From assembly GCF_009017415.1 (NCBI RefSeq), contig NC_092406.1, forward strand, positions 992,001 to 1,056,000: DNA of 64,000 nt, written 5' to 3'. This DNA is from Aspergillus flavus. Its lineage: Eukaryota; Ascomycota; Eurotiomycetes; Eurotiales; Aspergillaceae. Under the pieces are notes generated by a model. That model had not been told where the DNA came from. It was given only the letters and a program-made list of their open reading frames with translations, and made no database searches. The position numbers were made by a program, and so were the translations under genes. Below, in pieces: positions 9,935 to 20,626 of this stretch (position 1 is the stretch's first letter; the number at the start of each line of letters is the position of its first letter).

Positions 9935-12900
9935 CTATCTTCGTCGTTTCTCGTGGATTTTCTCATGTCGTTTCTTGTCATAATTCCTCGCAAACCCCTT
10001 GCCACACTCAGAGCAACGAAACGGCTTCTCTCCGGTATGGATTCTCTGGTGATCCTCCAGGATATTTTTCCTCACGAGGCGCTTGTTGCAAACAGGACAT
10101 TCATACCGGGCACCTACTGACCTCGTCCGATTGTAAGGTGTGAACGTTTCGCCAAGATCGCGCTCCTCGGGGTGGAATCTCTTCATGTGTGCTGTGAGTC
10201 GACTTTTTTCTGCAAAGCCCATCCCATTCATTTCACAGGTCCCTACTGTGCAACGGTATGGTCGGTTGTGATGATCGACATGGTTATCACGGGCTAGCGC
10301 GTTTTTGAAACCCTCGTGGAAATAGAAACACAACACCTTGGGACAGCGGAAGGGGTATTCATCATAGACCCTGGATAGAGTAACTGTATCTTCTGTACTC
10401 AGGTTTTCCAACAACTGTCGGTTGCGAGCCAACGTTTCCTTGAGCAAAGGAATGCTCACACTGTTGCGTGATTCCAAGTCTTCCCTTTGGGCACAACAGA
10501 TATGGTTCCAGATTCTGACAAGGTTATTATGAAAGTGGTACTGTCGGAAGAATTCACAATCTATCCATGCTTGCTCCAGAATGTTGTTGTCGTACAGTGG
10601 AAAGCTTTCTTGATAGAAGCTCGCAAAATGTTCGAGCTCTCGGGATATTCTCGCGACCCGGTCTTGGCTGTCGAAGATCCCTTCAAGAAGATCATGTTTC
10701 TTCTCTATCAATGTCCCTACATGGAGAAACCAGGCTGACACCGCGTAATCCTGGAAGCCAAAGTCACCACGCAAAGCATTTTCCCGGAGTCTTTGGGCGG
10801 AAATATCAGGCCTGAATATATCAAGGCTAAGATACCGCAGGCAGCGAAGGGCGAGGTCGCATTCTGCTGCAGAGATTCGTATATTGCTTTTCTGGACTAT
10901 GAACCTAGCTCCATGTTAGTGCTTGGCTTTATCCGAAGAGAAGATAGAGATTTATTACAATCTCGCTGTGCTGTGGACAAGCTCGACTCGGTTGCCCTTG
11001 AGCACCTGAACAAGGGATCCGCACAATTCTTGGACGTCGTCTTCTAGTCTGCGGTCCGGGTTCACTTCGCTCGTGTGACCCCATGTCTTAATATCGATAG
11101 ATAATGCCACTTGGATTTCTGTCCATTTTAGAGGCCTTTTCGAGCATACTAACCAACCGAGCAACAATTCTGTATATTCATATTGTTTTGAACCCAGGTC
11201 ACGCGCAAGGCGCTCCATGATTCGGGCATATCTACCCAGCAGTTAGTCAATGACTAGGCAGCGGACATGCAGACGCTGGTAAAAGGAGGCCACGTACGCT
11301 TGGTCAATCTCACTGGGCAATATCGCCGCGGTGGTCTCAATACGAAAGTCTTCCCTGGTTGGCTGTTCTTTTAAGTTGTTCATGACCAGCTTAGCAAACA
11401 GGAACATCCCTATAGAATCGTTAGATATAATCATATATCTCAAGATCCTCCTTCCACTCATACCATCAGCCCTTGTACATATTATCTGTACAACATCCTT
11501 GAGGTACTCATTGTCAAACCCAAATTTCTGGAACTCGCGTTTTCTGCGCTCACAATACTTTTGGATGTCTTGCCTGTTGTGGTCCGGTTCCAGAGCAAGC
11601 ATCTCAGCCTCCGGTAGGGCGTTTTTGACTTCATTCATGGGTCGACTTAGAAAAAGGACACGAAGTTTCCCTTTCGCATAGATTTCGTTTTTTCTGACCA
11701 GAATTCTAAATATGTCGATCAAATCCTTTCTCTGCTCTTCGCACTCGTCAACACCGTCTATAACCACATTTAATCGAGGAATTCGTTCACAGAACACCTC
11801 CAGAATACCATTTGCCGTGGATAGATCCGATAACATGAGGCTACCGGAACTCTTGATCTTCGCATAGCAATAAGGGATCAATTCGCGGTGCTGACGCGCA
11901 AGTTGCAAGAGAATACCACGGAGTACCGCAATCGCAGAGTTTCTCGACTTCACCTTTTCCTTGCAATAAAAGTAGCATGTAACCGACGAGGAGTCCTCCA
12001 GACAGGTCTCAATGACGACCGATGCTAAATATGTTTTACCTGATGAGTGCATGCGTTAGAGAGTTATGTACAAGAGCGCAAGGTGTATTGAGTGGTATGA
12101 ACCTGTTCCTGGACGCCCATTAATCCATAGCATAGAATTAGACGACTGCTCCGGCTCTGGTGATAGCCATTTTTTGACCTTCTCGTTCTCCAGAATCCAA
12201 CTACCGCTACCAGGGTAAAAACTTCGGTCACGACAGATGTTGTTATGATCACTCTCAGTCTCAGCACCTACGACGTCTGCAACGTCTTCGACGCCGGAAA
12301 CCCCTGCAGCGCCTGCAATCCAGCATCTGACCTCATCGTACATCTTCTCTCGTGCCTTTTGATGCTCCTGCTTGGATAAGCGCATGTTGTTGCTTGTGCT
12401 TTCGAGGTGGTCTCGGACTTCTTGCGCATCCATCGTACAGTGTCCCGGGTGGCTGTATAAGGCCATTGTCTTATCTTCGATCATTATCCTATGGGAGCCG
12501 GTTTCGCGCACAATGACATCAAATAGCGTTGTTTCGAAGTCCTTCCAGAGTGGCCGAAATACGGTTCTTAGGGCTGTAGTGCGAAATATTAGTACTTTTC
12601 ATCAGTCAGGAACCGTGATATCCCACCTCTCCCGGAATATAATCTCAACGCATTCTCATGAAATTCCAAGAGAAGGGCAAATACTCTTGCCAGTATCCGT
12701 TGCAAGCCTACATGATGCTTAAACAACTCCCGGTAGACGCCAAGGTTTGGCAGTTCACTACCAATATCTTCGTAGGCTTCCAGAAGCGTGTCGAATAAAT
12801 CCACGTTACCTTTTGCTACCTAGCGCCACATTAGACAAGAATGCAGGGAGGCCTTGAGAGACTCATACCTGCAGTAACGCCTTTACCGGACCCCAAACGA

Positions 12901-14330
12901 GACACATCTCTTCGCTAGTACCTAGGATATCTTCAAGAACGGTCCCAATCTGTTCAGTGGCTTGAATAAAGCGCTCAAGCCGCCGAAGATTTCTCAATGA
13001 GTGCGATTGCCCCTGTTCATCCTGTATCTTCTTCAGCTCTTTCTTCAAGGCACGAAGGTCTGTGGCCTTGAAGGTGTCCAACTGCTTCTTTGCGAGACCC
13101 TCTTTAAATTGCTTTGTGGCCCTATGAAACATATCATTGGATAGCGAGTCAGGGACTACTTGAAGCTCTAACCGACCACGAGAAATCATGGAAAGTTGTG
13201 TAGAATATCCGGAGCTACCTATCTTTCAGTTAATAAGAGAGTCATAGTCCAAGATGGTCGGAGGTCTCACCATTCGGTGTTCCCGGCTGTGATGGTTGGT
13301 CGTGAGATACGTACTGCCCCAAAATCTCCTTTGCAACTGACGCAGCCACAGCAGCTGCATAGTTCTGCCAATTCTTGTTTTTATGACTGTCGGCGTAGTC
13401 ACACACACCCTTGATTATCAGACAATTGAACTTGTTCCAGACGCCAGCCCCCTCCATCTCGAACGCTATCACACCCTCTGACTCTGCATGCTTGTCCCTA
13501 TGCGCCGCTGACTTCTGAACCGTGTCCGCAGTGCCGATCAAGCCAAAGTGTATCAGCGGAGTCGGGATCTCGCCGTCTGTATCTCTTTCGTGCAACCGAG
13601 TACGCGGTACTAATTTGCTCTCATCGCATTGAAGCTCGTCACAGGCAGCTGTTAGAGCTGCTTCGCATACTGAGTCTGGTGCCGCTGGAATATTGCAGAT
13701 CCCGCAGCCGAAATGGTGTCGATGTATATAATCGGGTTCAAAGAGCTTGTCCTCAGTTTCACCGGGGTACCGTGCCTCGGAATATGGGTGCTGTAAAAGG
13801 GTCTTGAGATTTTCCAATGTTTTCTTTTGTAGATTTTTCAGGTGCAAGGTTGCTTTCCAACGTTGCAGCAGTCCCAAGATGTCTTCATTAGGACGCCCGT
13901 GAGAGTCCAGGATGGTGTCCTTTCTTTTGAAGCCGTTAGGGTACTGACGACCACGATCCAACTCTACAATACTCTGGCTGATAACCACGTCGCCGAGGAT
14001 AATCTCCGTGCGGTCGGTACGGGGGACTGCACCGCAGACTCCGACCAGCAGTACAAGCTTGATTGAACTGAAGCTCATCCTGAGATAGCTAGCTGCAGTG
14101 GATGCCGGCACCTTTCCCATTCCAGGTAAAGTAACGACAACCACGCTGTGCCTGCCACTTCTTCCAAAATCGTAGGCGTTGCCGTCCCCCACAGCCCTCC
14201 CATACATATTGTGAGCATCATGCCAGATCTCGTCTAATGAGCAAAGAACAGCGTTTGCTTCCAGTGGTAAAGCGCAAATGATTGCAACTTCAAAGTCATT
14301 TCGACGCAGAGGACGATGTCGCTCATCCAT
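9935..14330 (-). CDS. STAND/NLR protein: PNP_UDP - DUF7708-like - NACHT - C2H2 fingers
   Basis: Eight exons join in frame to 1334 residues: 13271-14330, 12869-13218, 12627-12819, 12103-12573, 11464-12039, 11298-11409, 10959-11231 and 9935-10904. The start gives E-V-A-I-I-C-A-L-P-L-E-A, the opening of nucleoside-phosphorylase effector domains, with V-I-A-F-E-M-E-G-A-G-V-W later in the domain. Residues of about 355-560 form a helical region with S-L-R-N-L-R-R-L-E-R-F-I and V-W-G-P-V-K-A-L-L, as in DUF7708. The NACHT P-loop G-R-P-G-T-G-K-T spans an exon joint near 686-693, and Walker B V-V-I-D-G-V-D-E-C is near 783. A winged-helix part (L-L-L-G-W-L-V) follows, then L-V-H-S-T-A-R. The last 110 residues hold C2H2 fingers, the final two linked by T-G-E-K-P-F. 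Fungal NLRs mediate nonself recognition and programmed cell death. The usual C-terminal WD40, ankyrin or TPR repeats are absent. All catalytic and nucleotide motifs look intact. Confidence 0.88.
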
Positions 14331-14980
14331 AACGGTGTGTAGTCGAGAGCATCTTCAAGGAGCGAGAAGCGCACGTTAAAAGACATCGGCAAGGCTGAAC
14401 GCTTCAGCCACTCATGAAACCTGATATCTGATTCGTCCTGCAGTCGCACGGTACTGAATTCTGTAACGCCTCGTATTAAAGATTTTATTCTTCGCAATTG
14501 TGCTAACTGAGCGGTGTCCTCCTTGTCATATATTTTCGATAGGTTTAAGTATACCCTCATTTCCTCCCTTTGGCAGCGATCGTCCAACTTTAACCCATTA
14601 GTACAGTTTATCCTTATCTTTCTTGTGGTATACTAGATTAATACGATGGCCACTAGGCAATTGACTTGAGCTTCCCCGTTTACCTGAAGCATCGTTTCAA
14701 GCTCTGAAGCACCGGTATGTTGATAGTTGAATAGAATCAACACCACCCATCTAGGTATCCACCTTGGCCACAGGGAACTGTGCGTAGACGTGGCAGGCAC
14801 CAGGCACACTGCACAGGCAAACTGCAATTTAACCCCAAGCACACCGGCTTCTTTAGCGTCGAGAAGCTTCTGGACTAAGCAAACTGCCGCTGACTGCATT
14901 GCCGAGGTGTACCAATCAGCCGATGCCATATATGCATCGTCCTCTAAGCTCCAGTGAGGCGCCTTTAGGTACTCGGGCAA
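14234..14980 (-). CDS. Uncharacterised protein, overlaps NLR 5' end
   Basis: Two exons (14684-14980, 14234-14587) with a 96-bp intron (GTAAAC donor, TACTAAT branch) would give 216 residues. I recognise no family. It opens M-P-E-Y-L-K-A-P-H-W-S-L-E-D-D, continues with an alanine/leucine-rich helix and a tryptophan-rich segment, then a basic helix (L-R-R-I-K-S-L-I-R). Its last 97 bases overlap the predicted first exon of the NLR on the same strand in another frame, which is unusual for separate fungal genes. So either the 3' end is spliced differently, these exons are an upstream part of the NLR transcript, or it is a decayed gene. Confidence 0.35.
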
Positions 14981-15379
14981 ATAGTGAGCTCAGCCTGCTT
15001 GAACTTGAAAATCATGAGAATGTACGATTACTAGAACACTCCCATTGCACCGCCCCTCCGCCGTCCGCCGCTGCCTGTCACCTGAGGGTACCTACCCTAC
15101 TTCCTACACAGCCACATCATATTTACTATGTATCCTAATGTGAGTCCAAAATAATCCTTTATTTTTCACAACTGCACACAATTTTTGTGTTGAAAATTAT
15201 GTAGCAAATAGAAATCACGCTTCACTATGTATGACTAATTCCAATAGGCCAGACCCACAAAAAACCCATGTGGAGAAGTCGATTAGCTGTCATCATCGAC
15301 AGGGGGATTCTCGATCTTCATTCTTCCTTCCAACCATAATATTATTACCCAGATCTGAAAACCAAGATAACCGCCTATC
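14981..15379. other. Divergent intergenic region, no gene seen
   Basis: About 400 bases separate the uncharacterised minus-strand gene and the tropomyosin-like gene, so both promoters probably lie here. No specific site is recognised. Confidence 0.4.
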
Positions 15380-15862
15380 ATGGATCGTATTCGCGAGGCA
15401 AGCACTGCCGTAATCCTCAATTTTCAACACACGCACTAACCCGACCCCACAGAAAATGAAGTCCCTCCAGACGGAGGCTGATACAGCACAAGCCGAAGTG
15501 GAAAAGCTCACGGCAAAAATCCAAGAACTTGAGCAGGATAACCAAAGCAAGGATGAAGAAATTGCTACGCTCTCGACCCGTCATCAAATGCTTGAGGAGC
15601 AGGTCGAAGAGACTGAGATCCTAGTCCGCGAGGTAAAAAGATTGTATGTGTCGCTCAATCCATTGGATATTTAGAAATTTTCCCCGCTGACTAGGCTAGA
15701 TCCAACGAGGATGATATTCAGGCCGGTCATTATGAGCGTCGTGCCCAGGCACTTCAGGCCGATTGCGACCAGTGGGAGGCCAAGTATAATGACATGGCAG
15801 CAAAACATGCCGAGCTTCAGAAGAACCTCGATAGCTTGCTTGGCGAGATGGGAGAAGTATAA
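15380..15862 (+). CDS. Tropomyosin-like coiled-coil protein, shortened paralogue
   Basis: Three exons (15380-15397, 15453-15643, 15700-15862) give 123 residues. The ends match fungal tropomyosin closely: M-D-R-I-R-E-K-M start, A-E-V-E-K-L-T-A-K-I-Q-E-L-E-Q-D-N heptads, then A-G-H-Y-E-R-R-A-Q-A-L and D-Q-W-E-A-K-Y near the C-terminus. Fungal tropomyosins are about 160 residues, so roughly 38 residues of the middle are missing. The first joint needs a GC-AG intron (GCAAGC donor, CACTAAC branch); using the GT ten bases downstream would add four residues. Tropomyosin binds and stabilises actin cables. Here the heptad run is continuous but shorter, so actin-pitch matching would change. Placement in a repeat-rich block suggests a duplicated copy rather than the essential gene. 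Confidence 0.75.
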
Positions 15863-16286
15863 GCATAGACCATTTTGTACTATAAAATAAACAATTACTA
15901 TGTTCAATCTCCCAGGGGCATCCTGTGGCAGCTGGTATTTTCAATTCGAACACCTCCAGGTTGCTACTTCTCGAGAAGCTCCCTATTACCCATGCTACTA
16001 GTAGATAGATCCTATATGGAGGCATGACGGTACAATAATCCAGTTTTGCACTGCCAAATCTCAGGTTCAAGCTATAAGCTAGCAAGTTAGTTTATGATCT
16101 TCGATTTAATTTGGCAAACAGAGCAAATACCATAATACTCGTGTATACTTATTCTTCAACTACAATGTTTAATTTCCCACCCTGCGTTACTAGTGCTGAT
16201 CTCTTTCCACCGCCCGACTGTGTCTCTCAAGGTTGCCCTCGAGTAGCTACGTATGTATCTAGCGGAAGAACCAGATACCTGAAGCT
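15863..16286. other. Intergenic, no gene seen
   Basis: This is the 3' flank of the tropomyosin-like gene leading into the repeat field. Nothing is supported. Confidence 0.4.
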
Positions 16287-16358
16287 ACAATGCACTTTCA
16301 GTCCCTGTGAATGACTGCCAACCCGTCCTGATGCACAAAAACGGAATGTGGCTCTGCT

Positions 16359-16570
16359 TCACTGCACTTTTAGCTTCTGTGAGAGACTACCAACTCAACA
16401 TAGCCCCGTCTAAGTATGTACTCACAAAAGATCGAGTGTGGCTCTGCTACACTGCACTTTTAGCTTCTGTGAGAGACTGCCAACTCAACATAGCCCCGTC
16501 TAAGTATGTACTCACAAAAGATCGAGTGTGGCTCTGCTACACTGCACTTTTAGTCTCTGGGAGAGATAGT
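16359..16570 (+). repeat. 90-bp tandem repeat inside the field
   Basis: TAAGTATGTACTCACAAAAG recurs at 16411 and 16501, and GAGAGACT recurs at 16381 and 16471, giving a 90-base period over a little more than two units. Because 90 is a multiple of three, the array leaves an open frame from 16307 to 16666, which I treat as accidental. Confidence 0.85.
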
Positions 16571-17523
16571 CAACTCGAATACTGTGTAGCCTCGCCTACG
16601 CACTTAGTACTCTGCGTCATTGGCCAACAAACAACCAATAAGCACTTGAACAAGACGAGCGTGTGATCAGACCGACGCTAAAACTTGCCACTGTACTGCA
16701 CTTTAAGTCTCTGCGAGGGTTGTCTGCCCAAGCGTCAGTTCTGCTGCCCAATCAATTGTAGACAGCACTGCATTTTTAGTGGGAAGGAGGAGTTCCAGTC
16801 ATAAATCTGGCTTCCATATCCGCCAACCGGAGACACTGCGAGATTGCCTGCTGACTGTATTGCTGGAATCGCTGACTACTGCACTTTAATCCTAGTTAGT
16901 CTCATACTCTCGCCTAACAGTATTTGCTTGATCCTCCCCTTAAAACAAGAAGAAAAGAAGACAGCCTTACAAAGTATGTGTCTGTATACACAGACACTCT
17001 ATTCGAGGCTAAAATTAATTACAGACACACAACCAGTTCGAGTTGATTTCTGTTACTATTCTAAACCATGTTTCGTAATTTACCACCATGGCGACTAATC
17101 AGTGAACAAAAACATGGCTACGATTCCATTGGTGCATGCACACGGTATTTTTAGTCCCTACGAATGGTTATCGGCAGGACCCAAAGGTACTCTACTATTA
17201 ATCAGGATATACCTTAATACCTACCTAAAACCACGTTGAACGAATCATATCTATCACTGTCTCTGCAGCAGGTCATGGCATTGTCAACCTTACATAAGCT
17301 CCTCTGTTTAATCCATCTGAGTGGCCAGCTGCATGTCATTGACACTGCAATCTTAGTTCCCTAGAGCCATTGTTGGCAGATTAACCTCCAATCACCAGAA
17401 CATACGTAGCATCGAGCTGTAGAGACGGCCTCAGAGTGGAGCCTCACTGCACTTTTAGTTCCCCCGAACGGTTATCATGAACTATCTCTACTGGCATTGT
17501 AGAGTTCGATAGCCCTCGAGCAA

Positions 17524-17790
17524 CACTGCACTTTTAGTTCCCCCGTGGCATTATCGCATAATCTCAGTATCTCCCACTGAGCAGAATAAATAGTCAGGAA
17601 ATGGAGGCCACCACTCCAACCCCTGCAGTAGAGACCCACTACTACCAAAATCTCGGATTGTGGAGCAACACTGCACTTTTAGTTCTCCCGTGGCATTATC
17701 GCATAATCTCGGTGTCTCCCACTGAAAAGAATAGCCAGTCAGGGTGGAGGCTACCGATCCAATTCCTGGAGCATCTCCCGTCAGCATCAA
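17524..17790 (+). repeat. 145-bp local duplication inside the field
   Basis: The repeat core plus CCCGTGGCATTATCGCATAA and CTCCCACTGA at about 17524-17650 recurs with scattered differences at 17669-17790. Confidence 0.75.
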
Positions 17791-17975
17791 TGCTGTTAGT
17801 TCTACACTGCAATTTTAGTTTCCACGAGTGATTAGTAGCATGCCGGGTACCCAGTACTCTTCCAGATTCGGAATAACATCGTACCTCCCTAAATCATCCG
17901 GATCAGGTATGGTCTTCTTACACTGTACTGCAATTTTGGTGTCCTGGAGGCATTATCAGCTTACCTAAGCCCGGA

Positions 17976-20626
17976 GAGGTCCCTTATTGTAGCGAGGGCA
18001 AAGAAGGTCCAGCGCTTGTATCAATCGTGACTCGTCTGTATTATTTTCTACTTCGGTAGTGACAATGGGATAAGAGTTAGAATATTATATTTACTAGAAT
18101 ATATAGTCCCACATGAATATTTTCCTCACACTGTTAACTTATATCAAGAAACTATTCGGATAGAATGGCAGGATAGTAGGTAGTCAACCAAGTTTATCAT
18201 TGCATCTTGGCGCTGGCACTGGACGTATAGGCCCTCTGGGAGGTGGACTTTTCCGTATTATCATATTATGGTTTATTTGTTATCAGTGAGAGATATTGTT
18301 CCTTCGAGTGATATTTCGGTAGTGTGACTGACTGGATTAGAATCATGGGGCTTCGATAAATTGCCAACATTAAAGCGCGGGATCGTTAGGGTTAAGCGAA
18401 AGTGGAGGGTGCCGACAACAATGAACCAAACTAGTAACCTCGACCAGAGGTCCTGAGCGCTCCTCCGTCCTGAGCTTGAGTAAAGTCTATTATCAGGAAC
18501 CTTCTCGCTACCTAACCCTAAGCTTGTGGACGAACCGATTCTCCGGTCGAGTTGCAACAAATGGCCCCCATAGTTTATTTAGACGGTTGAGACTGTCCCA
18601 TCTCCTTTCAAAGCTTCTTGACCTCATGATAGACAGTCCCATACGAAAAAATCGCTAGAATATCCTCACCGTTCGCGTCACTTTTCCGATTCAGACATCA
18701 GAGTTTGACCGTCGTTGATCGCCGTCGACTGGAGGGCCGGCAACCCATAAAGTACGCCACCCCCAGATCCTCCATTGTTGGGGTAAGGAAGCCGAGGATC
18801 GGTTGTGACAACTCATATATCTGAAGCCCCATCAGACAGTGGACAGTGGGGTTCGAGTCGGATGGTTCTGGTGGGCGGCAACTGTGCCATTCGGCCTGGG
18901 GCGCGATTTACGTCGCGTCGACCAGGACTCAAGGCAAGCGATGCGAAATCATCACTCGGCACCATGTGAAAAACGGTTCGGATGGCTCTTGTCTGGCGAA
19001 GTCAGTCAACAAACCGTGAACCTACGTCACCCTCCACAGGCAGATTATCCTGGAACATCCTCGGTTGCAATGACCTCACGGCCCACCTGTGGGTACTACT
19101 GCAGACAAACAAGGAACCCCAGAGTGCCAGACCGATAGCCCCAGCGAGAAAAGAAAAATGGGGAAACTACACAGTAACACTGCGTTTTCATCCGATTTGA
19201 TCCGACATCTGATAGAATAGCAAAGCCCGCCCCCAATTTGGCCGTGGATCCCTCATGTCCATCTCGGACGGCGAAGAGCGAGGCCATCCCGGCGATCGAC
19301 ATTGATCTTTCCGGACACTGGACGTACAGAGCAACACACGTGTTGCATCGGAGGATAGACAACCGCTGTCTCAGAGAAATATTCTATGGAATCGGGAAAC
19401 TTTCCTGACGGTTGACTCCCATTTGTCAACATCTGAGAAACGGTGAAGCCCGGGACGATCGGATGGGGAAACCCGCCGTGCCGCCCGAAACGGAAGGCAC
19501 AAAAAGGAAGATCCTCACGATCCTGAAGATCATTGCGGGCTGATGACGGTATGGGGTTCAGAGAACCAGATTTTTTCGTCAGGGCAAGGTTGCGGGGCCT
19601 GGCTGATCGGAAGACCTTCCATGGTGACGAAAGATGTTCTTCTGCAGTTGCAGTCGAGATAGTTGATAGGCCGAACTAATGCAGAACCCCTTCGACGCTT
19701 CAAGACCCCGGCGAGCGAGGCGAAAAAAAGAGAGAACCTTCCTTCTTAAGCCGAGCCCACATCCGACAAGCATCCACCCAAGATCTCAGCAAAAGCCGAG
19801 AAAAAGTCTATTCGGTCCCCGTTTGGATAGGGCTAAATGCCAAGTTATTGGTGTGGAAACTTAAACGGGTACGTGACACGTGCGGATGGCCCCGGGAGTT
19901 GCTTCACCCTCAGGCAACTCAGCCGAGTCCTTTGACAACAAAACCTTCCCTGTTCCCCCAAGCCGTGTGAAGATCATGCCCAGGCATCGTTCTCATTTTC
20001 TGGAGGACAATCCCACAAAAAAAAGTTCAAAAGAAGGAAATTTTAAAAATTTGTGAAGAATTTTTTTTTCTTTCCCGTGCCAACTTCCGACTTCCTGCAT
20101 CTATTCTGCCATATGCTTCAACTAATCTATACAGGTTGTGACTCGTTAATCCAACTCTTAACCACTGGGTAAAAAGGACAATGCTCCAACGCAGGAGAAA
20201 TAACTGCCAAAATATAAAACTCAAAACATAAAAGGATATCATTATTCACTCGTGGTCTCATGCACACGCAAGATCCACACTAACAGGGCAAATTATTGCA
20301 AAAGGTACATATACAGTGGTATCATCAAATCATCGAAACAAGCATCCAAGGCAATCACAGAAGTGAATGATACCTTGGCATCACCCCCGAGGGTGGACGC
20401 GGCCATGGGCGTTCGGGTCTGTCCTAAAGGATATCATCCAGACGCACGGCCGGGCGAGGTGTTTGTCGGTCAATCACCGACATAAAGCCGCATCTCTCGT
20501 GGCATTCACGACCATCAGTTGTGGTCAACACAGGGACAGCGAAGAGCTCGCGGCAACAATACCCAAGTAAGGTGTACTTGGGGCTTGGCAGAGCTGAAGA
20601 TTGAAATAACGGCAGTCATGCCGAGA
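17976..20626. other. Long gene-free stretch
   Basis: Both strands were read. The frames found are under 100 codons and have no motif or splice partner. No terminal inverted repeats or transposase text were found. It marks the border between the repeat-rich block and the conserved block. Confidence 0.45.

Larger units (their letters stand above)
16287..17975 (+). repeat. Repeat field: about 14 oriented copies of a CACTGCACTTTTAGTTC motif
   Basis: Copies begin near 16290, 16360, 16450, 16540, 16700, 16763, 16880, 17140, 17342, 17446, 17524, 17669, 17803 and 17930. All are on the plus strand. The core CACTGCA-(C/T)TTTTAG-TTC is followed by a variable C-rich or CGAG stretch and often by GGTTATC or GGCATTATC. 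Spacing is about 65-260 bases, with no convincing gene between copies. The sequence outside the core has mostly diverged, except in the two local duplications listed separately. The field is neither CRISPR (spacing and divergence are wrong) nor telomeric. Confidence 0.7.

Noticed and set aside
16307..16666. 119-codon plus-strand frame in the repeat field
   Set aside because: It stays open only because the tandem unit is 90 bases long, and it has no protein-family likeness.
16287..17975. CRISPR-like array
   Set aside because: Spacing varies from about 65 to 260 bases, the core is divergent, the host is eukaryotic and there are no cas genes.
18835..18870. tRNA T-loop-like GGTTCGAGTC
   Set aside because: No matching acceptor stem, D arm or anticodon arm could be drawn around it.
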